A stretch of 64,000 nucleotides of DNA, taken from contig CM055092.1 in NCBI GenBank assembly GCA_029204225.1, forward strand, positions 85,030,694-85,094,693. Reading direction: 5' to 3'. The position numbers and the translations under genes were made by a program. Positions 41,640 to 52,777 of this stretch are shown here, in pieces. Origin of the DNA: Diphasiastrum complanatum (taxonomy: Eukaryota; Streptophyta; Lycopodiopsida; Lycopodiales; Lycopodiaceae). How positions within the stretch are numbered: the first letter of the stretch is position 1; each line of letters opens with the position of its first letter. The notes beneath the pieces are model-generated. The model searched no databases and was not told the origin of the DNA. It saw nothing but the letters and a program-made list of their open reading frames with translations.

Positions 41640-42125
41640 CCTCCTCAAAAAATAGCCTGGAAAGGTACTAGATCACTTGAGAGTTTGTAAAGCTTTTTGA
41701 GTGGATCTTTTGGTATGCATAAGAACTGAAGATCAGCCAAGGGATTTATCATAGAAGCACCCTCACCATATCCATGATAAGATTTCCTTGGTAGAAATCA
41801 TTTGCCAAAAACTTTGAAGATCATTCCACCAATATGCCACTATGTCCATGTGCTTCCTCCATGCTTGATGATGGCCTTTGATTTGAAAGCTCCACATGCA
41901 TGATGGCTGCACCATAAATAGAGAAATTTGAGGCTTCCAAGCCTCATAAGGATCATAGAGATCAAGATCATAAGATGTGAAAAAATGATGATCATCAAGA
42001 TTATGCTTTCTAGCTTGACTAGTCCACATACAATGAACTATATCCATGATGGATCTAATCTTGATATCAGATACTATCTTGATCTTTTTTAGGCCAATTA
42101 CTCTCTCAAGGATGTAAGTGTCCAC
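41640..42125 (-). pseudogene. Copia B 3' coding remnant
   Basis: 42125-41763 is an open frame (MDTYILERVIGLKKIKIVSD) and the last stretch before the PPT reads GASMINPLADLQFLCIPKDP in another frame. The position is that of RNase H, but I cannot match it confidently to the copia RNase H C-terminus. It may be a degraded or recombined segment. Confidence 0.4.
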
Positions 42126-42250
42126 TTTGTATGCTCACTTAAACTCAAGAGGATCTCACAATTTGCCTCAAAACATGTGAAAACATGATTTTCAAAAACA
42201 TGAGTGACAAGCTCAATCTTGTTTTCACTAGAACCAAGAGCATACTTTTG

Positions 42251-43595
42251 CTAATACAATATCTTGCTTTCAAAATGTATTAGAAACATATCTAAGTCAA
42301 TAATGACAAGAAACATGTCCATACCAAAAGCATCATAGAAAACTAGTATAGCCTTTCTTGAACTTTGAGATCCAAAAAAATCAATGAAGCAAGATAGCAT
42401 ATCAAGCAAAGAAAGAGAAGCATATGTGAATGTGATGTAGTATATACAACATGAAAGATGCCCCTCTTTGCCATGTAAGGTGAGCCATAAAGTCTCGGCC
42501 ATGCATCTTGAAGATCTTCTTGAAATCATATGAAGAAGAGACTCCTCCTCACACCTTGGTCCCATCACAACTTGAATACCTTCAAAAGAGATAACTTGTG
42601 ATGCTTCTTGAGAAGCCTTGATCTCGGCCACTTCCAAGGTTGAATCTTCATGCAACATGACATCTCTATTCACAGCCACTTTTGAAATAGAGAGTGTAAA
42701 GACACTAAAGGCCTCCTTGATGGATGAGTATCCAATCATGATCCATGAATTTGGATCATCCTTCCTCCTTGTTTCCAAGGGAATATGTGCAAAGCAGGCA
42801 CTACCAAGTTCACTAAGGTGATCAACCTTAAGCTTCATCTTGAATAAAACTTCATATGGTGCTATTTCTACAAGAGCTCCAATACTCCTCAAAGCTTTGA
42901 TCTTCAATGAGAATTGCTTCTCAACATATGCTTTGAATAATAGGGAGTAATCATACACCATAATATTTGAAGAGAGAAGATATGTGCATCTTGTGTGATC
43001 ATCCTCCTTTGAAAGATTGGACATATAAGAAACATAAAGAGATTTTGCAATCTCACTTGGATTCAATTTGTAGATGCCTTCAAATCTTGATCCATATGCA
43101 AGGATCTCACCATCCTTCTTGATCACACAATTGTCAACATGGAAATTGACATCAAGGCCACTATCAAGAAGTTGGCCAACACTTAAGATGTTTTTTGTAA
43201 GCTTTGGGACAAAAAGAACATTGTTGAAAAAGATATCTTTGGAAGATGCAAGCTTCAAGAGAATAATCCCTACTCCTTCAATATTGCACTCATGCTCACT
43301 TGCAATTGTATATGGTCTTCTTGACTCCATCATAAGGAATAATAGATACAAAAGAGTGCTTGGAGCCACACATATGTGAAGATGCTCCACTATCAATATA
43401 CCAAGAGTCATCCTTGTCGAAGGTGGAAGAGGAGTAGCTGGATGCCATAAGAGAGCCTTCTCCGTCACTTGCAGTATAGTCTTCCTTCTCATTAGAGATG
43501 TTGGCTTGCTTGAGTTGATTCTTCTTCTTGAAGCAATTGCTGGCATAATGGCCTTTCTTGCCACAATAAAAGCACTTGATCTTCTTCTTCTTCAA
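42251..43595 (-). pseudogene. Copia B zinc knuckle, protease and integrase remnants
   Basis: 43595-43296 starts KKKIKCFYCGKKGHYASNCF, a CCHC knuckle, followed by DDSWYIDSGASSHMCG, the copia protease active site. In the overlapping frame 43564-42251 homology continues as VLFVPKLTKNILSVGQLLDS (protease end) and then a shortened integrase C-terminal part (GSACFAHIPLETRRKDDPNS, WIMIGYSS). The integrase DDE core and all of reverse transcriptase are missing. The gag that should precede the knuckle is at 53.9-54.6 kb, because element C sits between them. Confidence 0.82.
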
Positions 43596-43629
43596 ACTTG
43601 AAGTAGAAGCATGAGAGGTGTCCTCCTCC

Positions 43630-44796
43630 TGTTGACAGATCCTCAGCTTGGAAGGATCTGTCTACTGGTTTTTTACTTACTTCTTCTTGCTTACAAGTTG
43701 AGTTTGTGCTCTGCATGTTAGCAGAAACTATGGGCACTTGTTTAGATTATCTTTTTGTTTCAGAGCCCAAGCTCAAGCAGAGGAGATTGGTTATCATTGT
43801 AGTATTTTGTCCTGCCTGTCAGAGGACAACTCAAATTTGTCTCTCTTGAATCGTGTCACATGCAATCAGACCATCATGTAACCAAAACGTTCAACCAAAT
43901 GATCAGCATGCAGTCCAGGTGAACAACCATGAAATCTACTTCTACTTTGCTGCAAAATGACCTGAATCAGATCCTAGATGCTATTAAACTTGCATAAATC
44001 CACAAAATTGAAACAAGAAACTAATCTACAGCATTTTAGAAGTCCAAGAATCAAGAAACCAGCCAGTCTTTTGATTCTTGGACATCCCAAGAACATCAAG
44101 AACAGGGTTAAGATAATATGCAAGAACTACACCACAAACCCAGTCTATTTAGTTTACCTCAATGCTGAATTCCTACATTAATCCACAAACAAGAAATGAA
44201 AACTAATCCACTCTAGGAAAGTAAGAAATCCAATCCACTCTACTATCCACAACTACACAAAGGATGGAAGGGCAAGATCATGAATGCATCACTCAAGAAA
44301 CAAGCATAATCAAGGAGCTCAATGGATGCACCTAACTCATGGAGGCTCTTCTCATTTCAGCATGGAGTTGATACAATACACAAAAAGCTCCTCTTTACAA
44401 AGAGGGAGTCTCATAAATAAGCAAGAGAGCTCCTTAGGTGACATCCTAGTGGCATTTCCACATTACACAAATTACAAGTGGAATAATGCTCTCCACTAGA
44501 GGTCACCATCAATAGGTGGCTAACTCTACTTTCTTTAAGAGAGGTCTACTTGCATTTATTACTTTGCCTAGAAATACTAGTTCCTACATGGTCATTCCTC
44601 ATTCCATCTTCCGGGATTCGCCATGAGGCTTACACAGTTCTTGCTTGTCATTCCTAACTAGCATTTCTCGGCTCTCATACTCGGCTCTTAGTCTTCGTTC
44701 ATCTCGTCTTCTCAGAGACCTCCTTGGTCTAAGGTGAGAGGTGCTCTTGGGTAGCTCTGACCGAGCATCTTGGGGATTCATCAGAATCAACCAACA
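43630..44796 (-). repeat. 3' LTR of element C
   Basis: Near-identical over most of its length to 52778-53929. Differences are scattered single bases plus a few small indels. Coding-like shadow frames inside (for example KSTSHLRPRRSLRRRDE) occur in both LTRs and are not gag. Confidence 0.93.
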
Positions 44797-46050
44797 TCAT
44801 CCCACCCCTAATGTGTTGCAGGACCCACTGCAACTCATATTGAATGATGTCGCTCTGCTTTGCATTGACATTTTCGATTGTCACTTGGAAAAGCATAGAT
44901 CCTCGTTCACTTGCGTAAAACCAAGTGTTTATTGTTGCCAGTCTTTATCACAAATTTTTTTTTCCACAAATTGTCGCAATTGGATCAGAATGTGTTATTG
45001 CTATAGGTGGTCGATATTCTCAAAATTGGAGAGCTCCTAGCAGCTTCATAACTTGCATGCCTGAGTGCTTCCCGCGTGTCTTCTTTCTTATCACTTGTAT
45101 CTGCCATTGACAGTTTCATCTCTAGTTTCTTGGCAGAGTCTAACTTATGGGAGGTTTGTATCCTCCATTTGCTTCTGGGTGTTTCCGTGGTTCTTCTCTC
45201 AGTTAAAGTTCTAGTCTCAAGAAATACCTTCGATCTGCAGGTTGCACATACTTCGATTATCAGTCTCAAGGGAATGGACTCATCATAAAAAAATTAGTGG
45301 TAGGAACATATTTGGATAGATGGTTTGGTAACGGTAAGGAAACATGATGAAGGCTTGGTGGCAGGGTGAAGAAACTGATAGTTCTACAGTTGCAGTCTTG
45401 GACCCTTGCAATGCCGAGCTTCGACCACCACTCGCTGGGTGAGGAGCTCGTTTTATTTTGCAGGTTCACGATTGTCTTCATCTTTATTTTTTTGTAGCTC
45501 TTTCTTTAGATCCATTACTTTTGGATATCTTTGGGCTTCATAAGAGGTCTTTCAACTATCATTACTCCAAAGAGTTTCTTTTGATCAAGATCGATCTGAC
45601 TCAACTGTTGCTTAAGTTTGTCCTTTCCTCCTTAGCTTCTTGGATCTTCCTCTTTATTTCTTCTAGCTGCTTCGCCTGCTTTTGTAGATCTTTTTCGGTT
45701 GACCAACCAATGTAGGTGGTAGTTGGTCTCCGCAAGACACTTGCAATGACCTTTTAGCCGCTTCGGTAAGACTATTAAATACCAGAAATTTCTCAGAAGA
45801 ACAGTGAACTGATGATAAACAAACAGATGGAAGGAAGGGTGATGGTGGTAGTGACAATGGTAGATGGTGTGGGAGATAGGCATGAGAATGGGTGCAGAAG
45901 TATGACAAGAGGTTGGGTGAAGAAGGAGACTGATTTTCCAATGCTTGTGTTTCTCTTTTCTGAAGGATCTTCGTCGTGACTGAGATACTTCTTCTAATTG
46001 AGTCACTTTGGATTGCCCATCTGCTTGTTTAGCCTCGTCTTTAAAGGCTG
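44797..46050 (-). pseudogene. 3' region of element C with coiled-coil coding traces
   Basis: The minus strand near 45720-45600 encodes STEKDLQKQAKQLEEIKRKI and QEAKEERTNLSNS, a heptad-rich coiled coil. A Gln/Glu/Lys-rich piece (DEAKQADGQSKVTQLEEVSQ) lies near 46045-45985. Stops interrupt both. In position, just before the 3' LTR, this could be the counterpart of the post-pol coding regions of elements E and F. The sequence similarity to them is only compositional, so this is tentative. Confidence 0.4.
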
Positions 46051-46079
46051 CCTTTATGCATATTATCGTCGATTTGTTA

Positions 46080-46779
46080 CATTGCAAATGGGGACGAAGC
46101 CCTTGGATGTCTACTTACAAGACTTCCAAGAGGCTGCTTCGCGGTTTTTTAACCGCATAGATGGGGTACTCCTTAAACTGCATTTCATTTTGGGCTTACC
46201 CAAAGAATATCAGTTGGAGGTACGCCGTAATCAGCCATAGTCCTTAGAGGATGTTGTGTATTTCGCTCGGATTTTCGACGATACGCATACGATAACCCGC
46301 AAAGAGCAACCAAAGCCTGAAGCCAAAGACAAATCCTCTGCCGGTCCTTCTTTCAAAAAGGGCAAGGAGCGCATGGTCGGCGAAGCTTCTCCTTTGGGAA
46401 AGAAAAAGAAGTGCCCTGGTTGGAGAGAGCGGACTTCACCAACGCCAAAAGCGACGGGCTGTGTTTCTCCTGCATGGAGAAGGGGCACCTTTCCAAGGAC
46501 TCCCCGAAGAGACAGAAGAAGGGTGGCCGCTCCTTTAAGGCACTAGGTAATTCTTCTATTTCTTGCATTGATGTATATTTTAAAGATGAAATAGTTTGTA
46601 TGAATTGTTGTTTTAATACTGCGGTGTTTGGACCTCATGACCTCATTCACATGAGTGGGTTCGTAGGCAGCCAACCTGTGAGTATTCTTTTTGACGACGG
46701 TTCTACGCATAATTTTATTAATGCTAAGTTGGTGCAGAAGCTGCAGGAATCACACCAAGTGACCACAAGTACGTGGTAA
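46080..46779 (+). pseudogene. Chromovirus D gag end, zinc knuckle and protease
   Basis: The frame at 46088 (MGTKPLDVYLQDFQEAASRF) is the capsid end and stops at about 46240. 46411-46779 holds CFSCMEKGHLSKDS (the last knuckle cysteine is serine) and the protease centre ILFDDGSTHNFINAKLVQKL, where DSG has become DDG. The altered knuckle and DDG show loss of constraint. Confidence 0.78.
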
Positions 46780-46893
46780 GGATGGCAGCTGGTGGGGAGC
46801 AGCAAGTCTGGGACCACTTTGTCCCCCACGTGCCGTTGAAGATTCAAGACTATGTAGATAGTTTATCTTTTCATGTCATGAATCTAGACATTA

Positions 46894-47684
46894 GAGGAAT
46901 TCTGAATCCAAAAAAGACCCTTTAAGGAATGCCACGTAGATTGACAAAGTTAATTAATGTGAATTACCAAAATAAATTCATTTTCAGCCCAAGTTCTTTT
47001 CCATTTCTGCCCGCACTATTTTCGATGCTTAACGATTCTATGTACATTATTGTTTATAGTTCATTAAAAATAGCATAACTTTTTAACCATAGCTCCGATT
47101 GAGACCAAAATTATACCGTTGGAAAGCGCTGGACTAGAGCTTTCAACAATACCTTACATGACCTACTTTCAAGCTACCGTTCAAAAGTTATGGCCGATCA
47201 AAGTCTTTTTTTTTTAGAGTCCAAATATCTCTCTTGTGTGCGGATAGAGTACCCTCTCACTAAGAGGGTACTCTATATGCGCACAAGAGAGACATTTGGA
47301 CTTTAAAAAAAAAAGAGTTTGACCGGCCATAACTTTTGAACGGTAGTTTGGAAGTAGGTCATGTAGGTACCATTGCAAAACTCTAGTCGATCGCTTTCCA
47401 ACGGTATAATTTTCGTCTCAATTGGAGCTATGGTTAAAAAGTTATGCTATTTTTAATGATAATTGCATATTATACTATGAATAGCATGTCATGCTTGCGG
47501 GCTGCCCCCGACGTCAAATTATAGCATTATTAAGAAAACTTTTTTTTTTTCTTTCAATTCTAATGAGCTACGTTACGTAGATTTTAAATTTGAGTGTTTT
47601 GATTGGTCCATGTGTAAGCAAAATTTGAGAAAAAATTATAAAAAGTATCTTTATAAAGGGTCTTTTTTGGATTTAGAACTCCTC
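46894..47684. mobile_element. Foldback MITE (791 bp) inside chromovirus D
   Basis: The ends form a 31-bp terminal inverted repeat: GAGGAATTCTGAATCC at 46894 and its complement at the right end, 47654-47684, with two mismatches over 31 bp. A flanking TA at 46892-46893 and 47685-47686 fits a TA target duplication as in Tc1/mariner-type MITEs, but the flanks are palindromic (ATTAGAGGA/TCCTCTAAT), so other lengths are possible. The centre is a near-perfect hairpin with arms 47061-47257 and 47263-47459. No transposase is present. It interrupts the chromovirus frame between protease (FHVMNLDI) and DVILGKEW. Confidence 0.85.
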
Positions 47685-47686
47685 TA

Positions 47687-48646
47687 ATGTAAGGTGGATG
47701 TAATCCTAGGTAAAGAGTGGTTTTATGCTAGGAATGAGTCCTTAAAGAAAGACTACGTACCTCATTGTATTTCTTTCTTACATAATGACTCTTGGGTTTG
47801 TCTTAAAGGCGATGAGCCTGATCTACCTTTTGTAACCTCTTATGAAGCGAATCAAAGTATTTTGAATTCCGAGTATTTTTCGTATTTATGTTATCTGAAA
47901 GATGAATCTTACATAGATGCTTTTAGTACTCATAATGTCAAAGTTGATGTATCGTCTTTTCCTGAAGCATTGTCTTTTATTGATGAAAATTTAGAATCTT
48001 CGCCTGAGGGCAACATCTTTAAGATCCTTGGGAGGAATATAATGACATATTCCCTGAGCAGTTGCCTGAGGGTCTTCCCCCCTCACGGGGTGTAGACCAT
48101 CACAGAGATCTCCTTCTCGACAACTCTCCCGTATCGCTTTTTCCCTACAGGATGAGCCCGAAGGAAGAAGATGAAGTCGCTAGTCAACTTAAGGAGTTGT
48201 TACGTAAAGACCATATTTGGCCTAGTAAATCCCCTTGGGGAGCTCACTGCAAGAAAGACGGAGGTATTCGTCTTTGTGTCGATTACAAAAAGCTTAATAA
48301 AATGACAATTAAGAACCACTATCCCTTGCCTCGGATGAACGACTTAATGGACCGATTGAATGGTGCTAGGTATTTCACCAAATTGGACCTTAGGTCAGGG
48401 TACCATCAAATTAGAATTCACGAGGGGGATGTTGGTTTTTGTACTAAGTATGGCCATTGCAAATTTTTAGTTTTACCCTTTGGTCTAACTAATACCCCGA
48501 CAACCTTCAAACAAATGATGAACGATATTCTTCGTCCTTATCTGGGGAAGTTTCTTGTGGTATTTTTAGATGACATACTGATGTACAGTAAGACTCTTGA
48601 GGAGCACGAAGCGCATTTGCATACAGTCTTAGATAATCTAAGGTAG
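47687..48646 (+). pseudogene. Chromovirus D protease-RT linker and reverse transcriptase
   Basis: 47694-48095 starts MDVILGKEWFYARNESLKKD, the protease end and linker. A frameshift near 48060 leads to 48062-48646 with [55 protein letters not shown] and the catalytic [11 protein letters not shown], ending at TAG. The reverse transcriptase core is well preserved and typical of Tekay/Del-like chromoviruses. Confidence 0.88.
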
Positions 48647-49354
48647 AGAAAGCTTAATGATAAGGAGTCTAAATGTGAGTTCTTTCAAACTCGACTCAAG
48701 TATTTGGGACATATCGTTTCCGATCGAGGTCTTGAGATCGATAAGGTCCAGAAAGTTCATGATTGGCCTATCCTAAAAACCATTAGGGAAGTAGAATCTT
48801 TTTTGGGCTTCACAAGTTTTTTCCATAAATTCATTAAAGACAATGCCTTAGCTGCGTTGCCTCTAAAGAATCTTCTTAAGGGTGTGAAGAAAGCCAAACG
48901 GAAAACTAAAAAGAATAATAAGAAGAAGGTCGGAAGGCATTCGAAGATCAGTCCTCCTATTGTTTGGACTGATGAACTTAATCAAAGCTTTGAAGCTTTG
49001 AAGTTGTTGGTATCTACAGCCCCTATCTTGCACATAGTGGACCCTAGCGGATCTTTCTTAGTGGAAACAGACGCTAGTGACTATGCGATAGGTGCAGTCC
49101 TTTACCAGGATGGTAGACCTGTGGCTTTTGGGAGAAAGAAGTTAGACCCAGCTCAAAGTAGGTATTCTACTTATGAAAAGGAACTTTTTGCTGTCATCCG
49201 TGCACCAAAGATCTGGAGACACTATTTGTACGGATCTAAATTCATGGTTATGACAGATCATGAATCTCTTAAGTATATCTGTGATGCCTCGGACCTTAGG
49301 GGTCGTAAGGCCAGTTGGTCAAAACTTATTCAAGAGTTCGAATTGTGTCATTGA
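48647..49354 (+). pseudogene. Chromovirus D RT thumb and RNase H
   Basis: After the stop, 48704-49354 encodes MGHIVSDRGLEIDKVQKVHD, a Lys-rich insert (KKAKRKTKKNNKKKVGRHSK), then RNase H: LVETDASDYAIGAVLYQDGR and STYEKELFAVIRAPKIWRHY. The D..D and E positions of RNase H are visible. A small deletion near 49340 removes the RNase H end and shifts the frame. Confidence 0.85.
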
Positions 49355-50657
49355 TGCTTTGAGCAAGATTGGTGAAGTTAATCAGTTATGCTTTGCTGAG
49401 TTCCAATCTGAGTTGTATCTTTCTCTGCGAGATCTTTGTCGGACTGATGATTTTTTTGGTCATATTTGGCAAGATGTCCTGGCAGGAAGCTCTTTAATGA
49501 GAGACAATCTTGGAAAGCAGGATTCCAAGAAATCTCGCAAAGACAAGATACTTGATGATTATTCCATTCAGAATGGTTTGCTTTTCCATAGAGAAAAAGT
49601 TTGTGTGCTAGATATCGCGGACATTAGGGCCCAAATCCTACACGAGTGCCACGATAGCCCCGACGCGGGATACCCTGGTATACAGAGGATGCTTGACCTT
49701 GTTAAGAGAGAATTTTACTGGCCAAAAATGAAAGGTCACATCGAGACATAACAATGACAAGTAAATAAAACGGAAAGACTCAAAGCAGCTGGTCTGTTGC
49801 ATCCACTAGAAATTCCTAGCAAGAAATGAAAAAGGATTTCCATGGATTTTGTGGTCGGACTTCCCAAGTCAGGGAAGGGTCACGATGCTATTTGGATAGT
49901 AGTTGACAGGCTAACCAAAATGGCACAGTTTATTTCAACAAAAACTATTGTCAAAGATTTTGAACTTGCTCAACTTTTCGTTGAAAAGTTGTTCAGGTTG
50001 TATGGATTGCCAAACGATATTGTTAGTGATCGTGATTCCAAGTTCACTGGCAAGTTCTAGCAGGCGGTCTTTGAAAGACTGGAAACTACGTTAAGTCTAT
50101 CATCTGCGGATCACCCAGAAATCGATGATCAGACTGAACGTGTCAACCAATCGATGGAAGATATGCTTTGCGCATATGTTTCCAGGCGACAATCAGACTG
50201 GGAAAAGTATCTCCCAATGGTTGAGTTTGCATGCAACAGTATGAAACATTATGCCACTGGTTTTAGTGCTTTTATGCTCTTATATGGTTTTCAGCCTCAT
50301 TCTCCTCTCTCCGTTGGACTCAAAGGTCTCAAGGTTCAATCTACAATGGATTTCTTGCATGATATGTAGGAAATGTTGCAGGTGGCTAGGGAAGGCATTA
50401 GATCGGCTCAAGATAGAGCCCAGTTCTATGCCAACCGAAGTTGCACTCCTCAAGAGTTTGAGATCAGTGATTGGGTGTATCTTAGAATCCCTAAGGACTC
50501 TAAGACACTTCGAACGGGGAAATGTCTGAAGTTATCTCCACGTTTTAGCGGTCCTTTCAAAGTTCCTAACAAGATTGCTAAGGCTGCTTATAGACTAGAA
50601 CTCCCTGTTCGAACTAAGGTTCATCATGTATTCCATGTTAGTCATTTAAAGGAATGA
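49345..50657 (+). pseudogene. Chromovirus D integrase
   Basis: 49345-49751 leads into the zinc region (ILHECHDSPDAGYPGIQRML, FYWPKMKGHIE). 49842-50060 is the core start (MDFVVGLPKSGKGHDAIWIV, FRLYGLPNDIVSDRDSKFTG), then a TAG. 50090-50369 has the third catalytic region (QTERVNQSMEDMLCAYVSR). 50373-50657 is the C-terminal domain (FEISDWVYLRIPKDSKTLRT, VHHVFHVSHLKE). Stops at 49751, 50060 and 50369 inactivate it. Confidence 0.86.
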
Positions 50658-50895
50658 CTTAGTGGGAAAGATGACCTGATTCCCACAGATGATCTAGTTC
50701 TATTGGAAGATATGACTGCTTTTGTACCCCATGAACCGGAAAGGATCATGGATACTTGACGACATCAGCTGAGAAATCGTTTGATTTCTGAACATCTGAT
50801 TCGTTAAAAAGGTAAGTCAGAAGATGAGGACACGTGGGAGAAGAGATGATTTAAGACTTAGATTCTCTGGTTTCTTCCCATAGAAGGAAGTTTTT
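50658..50895 (+). pseudogene. Chromovirus D chromodomain traces
   Basis: The frame after integrase contains PEPERIMDT-like sequence and then RNRLISEHLIR, KGKSEDEDTWE with stops between, matching the intact-looking chromodomain of the element at 27.1 kb. A G-rich purine tract (ATGGGGGGG) follows at 50898. Confidence 0.6.
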
Positions 50896-50898
50896 ATG

Positions 50899-51110
50899 GG
50901 GGGGTACCGTTATGTACCATAACGGTACGCCCTTCAGTAATGGCCTCGCAAGGGACATGATGCAGGACTGGAGTTATAGACATGTTTAGGTGCCACACAT
51001 CACCATCCTAGGTGGTCACGTGTCACCAGCAGGACCGTGCTTGATGGGACCCACTGTGCTATGCCTATATAGTGGTGGGGTTTCCCTCGGCAGTTACGGT
51101 GCGTCGTCAC
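50899..51110 (+). repeat. 3' LTR of chromovirus D (right edge at element C gag)
   Basis: It starts at the purine tract near 50898 and contains the palindrome GTACCGTTATGTACCATAACGGTAC (about 50906-50930) and a TATA box CCTATATAGTGG near 51063. No matching 5' LTR is found upstream. The end is placed where minus-strand gag of element C begins. Confidence 0.55.
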
Positions 51111-52176
51111 TGGTATGGGGTGTGCAGAACCTTCAAGGCAATCGATGATCCTAGGGAGTTGTAACAGTTTGGCTGACCAGACATACTTCTTTGGATAGGC
51201 TTCAAAGTAGTTTGAAACTCATTGGTGAGTTTCTCCATCTGTAGTTGATGTTGCTTGTTAAGCAAATCCAACTGGGATTTCCAAAGTTGATCTTGGGTAT
51301 TCTCGATCGGCTTCGACTCATAGATAGGATCACGTGGTGCTCTCATTTCTATGGATTCATCAACATCTGATCCTTCATCTTCCTCCTTGATGGCATCAGA
51401 CATAGCCAACTTTAGGCTCGTATATTCATCATTGGATTTAAGCTCGTGTTTGATCCATTTTGGAAGGTCAACTGAAAACCAGATGATGAGCATCTGTTGA
51501 GAGGGTTGTTCTTGTACTTGACTTTTGAGACGTTTGAAATGCTTGATATACTCTCGTACACGTTCATCTTTTGCCATTTTGATGTTACTGAATTTGACAA
51601 AAGGACTCTCGATCAAGCGAAAGGGCTTAAAACGCTTGACAAAGGACTCTTTCAAAAAAGCTTGATAAAGGACTCTTTCAAAATTGACCAGTCTGTCTTA
51701 TCTTCACGATCAAGGTTGAAAAACCAATCACGTGCTTTAGCGATCATGGTCATGGAAAATAACTGGACCATAGCATCAGGAGATGTTTCGCCATACACAT
51801 CAGATGCATTCTCAAATATTTGCAAAAATTTTTGAGGGTCCAAACTACCGTCAAACTTGGGTAGATCTAGCTTGGGTGTTCTCTTCTCATGATGAGCATT
51901 GTGAGTAGCAAAAACGCCATTAAGGTGGGTTTTGGCCTGTGAGAGTTCATCACCATAAAAATGGGCTCGTGCTCGTGAAGACTCGACTTTATCAGATTCT
52001 TGTCCCTCGAATGGATTTGTAGATGATCCATGTATTTGGGCCTGCATTTGAGATTTGAATAAAGTGCTCCGGTCGAGATCGGACAGAAGTGCTCCGGTTG
52101 AGATCTGAAAGAAGTGCTCCGGTCGAGATCTGAAAGGAGTGCTCCGGTTGAGATTTGAAAGGAGTGCTCCGGTCAA
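51107..52176 (-). pseudogene. Gag of element C
   Basis: 52176-51652 ends with the capsid region (LDLPKFDGSLDPQKFLQIFE, MTMIAKARDWFFNLDREDKT). After a frame change at about 51655, 51655-51107 continues (FSNIKMAKDERVREYIKHFK) with a Gln-rich coiled stretch (WKSQLDLLNKQHQLQMEKLT). The N-terminal part is built from the 25-bp minisatellite. It is related to the gag of element F (36 kb). Pol should follow to the left but chromovirus D lies there. Confidence 0.78.
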
Positions 52177-52540
52177 GATCTGAAAGGATTGCTCCGATCG
52201 AGATTGGACAGAAGTGATCCAGTTGAGATTTGAAATGAGTGCTCCGGTCGAGATCGGATAGAAGTGCTCTGGTTGAGATCTGAAAGGAGTGCTCTGGTCG
52301 AGATCGGACAGAAGTGTTCCGGTTGAGATCTGAATTTTTATTTTTTATTTTTTGCAAGCACCTGCGTCAGTCGAGATGGTAAAAAAGAGAGGCTCGGTTG
52401 AGATGAGAGAGAAGGTGCTTGGCTGAGACATGAGAGAAGGTGCTCGGTTGAGACGTGAGAGAAGGCGCCCGACTGAGACGTGAGAGAAGGCGCTCGGTTG
52501 AAGCGTGAGAGAAGGTGCTCGATTGAGTTGGGATTGGAAA
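52062..52540. repeat. 25-bp minisatellite in the gag leader of element C (two sub-arrays)
   Basis: Sub-array 1, 52062-52333, has 11 units of AAGTGCTCCGGTYGAGATCKG-type sequence starting every 25 bp (52062, 52087, 52112, 52137 and so on). Sub-array 2, about 52391-52540, has about six related units (GGTGCTCGGTTGAGACGTGA) with the same 25-bp spacing. A T-rich gap of about 55 bp separates them. On the element strand three units make a 75-nt, 25-residue repeat (for example STGALLSDLDRSTPFKSQ), which forms the start of the gag frame. Confidence 0.92.
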
Positions 52541-52757
52541 GAAGAGTCGTTTGAGATGGTGATGGAGGGAGGTGGAGACGATGGGTAAACTGTGGGTAGA
52601 GGAGGATGTAGGAGGAGCCGAGGATGTATGTAGGACATGTGGAGGGTGGGTGCACGTCGTTCTGAACTATGAACAAATTTGGAAAAGTTTCAGATTGCTT
52701 GTATGGATTCGATCAAAGGTAGTGTTGCAGCATGTAGCGTTTCAGAATGTGAGTGGT

Positions 52758-52777
52758 GCGAGCGGCAAGGGGCCAAA
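52758..52777 (-). other. Probable primer binding site of element C
   Basis: The minus strand reads TTTGGCCCCTTGCCGCTCGC immediately after the 5' LTR end. The position is right for a PBS. The matching tRNA was not identified. Confidence 0.5.

Larger units (their letters stand above)
46050..51110 (+). mobile_element. Chromovirus D, plus orientation, inside element C
   Basis: Order on the plus strand: gag end, zinc knuckle, protease, [MITE], reverse transcriptase, RNase H, integrase, chromodomain traces, purine tract, 3' LTR. The 5' LTR and most of gag are missing, so the left edge (about 46.05 kb) is a truncation point. To the right it meets the minus-strand gag of element C at about 51110. 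Several in-frame stops. Confidence 0.82.

Noticed and set aside
41763-42125. 120-residue minus-strand frame near the 3' end of copia B as RNase H
   Set aside because: It lacks the STKSEY-type motif of copia RNase H. Kept only as an unassigned remnant.
44599-44790. Arg-rich minus-strand frame also present at 53732-54031
   Set aside because: It lies inside both LTRs of element C. Although it joins the frame of copia B gag at one end, it is LTR sequence and not a gene.
52338-52676. Ser-rich minus-strand frames of about 100 residues before element C gag
   Set aside because: They are translations of the 25-bp repeat in alternative frames. No separate gene is supported.
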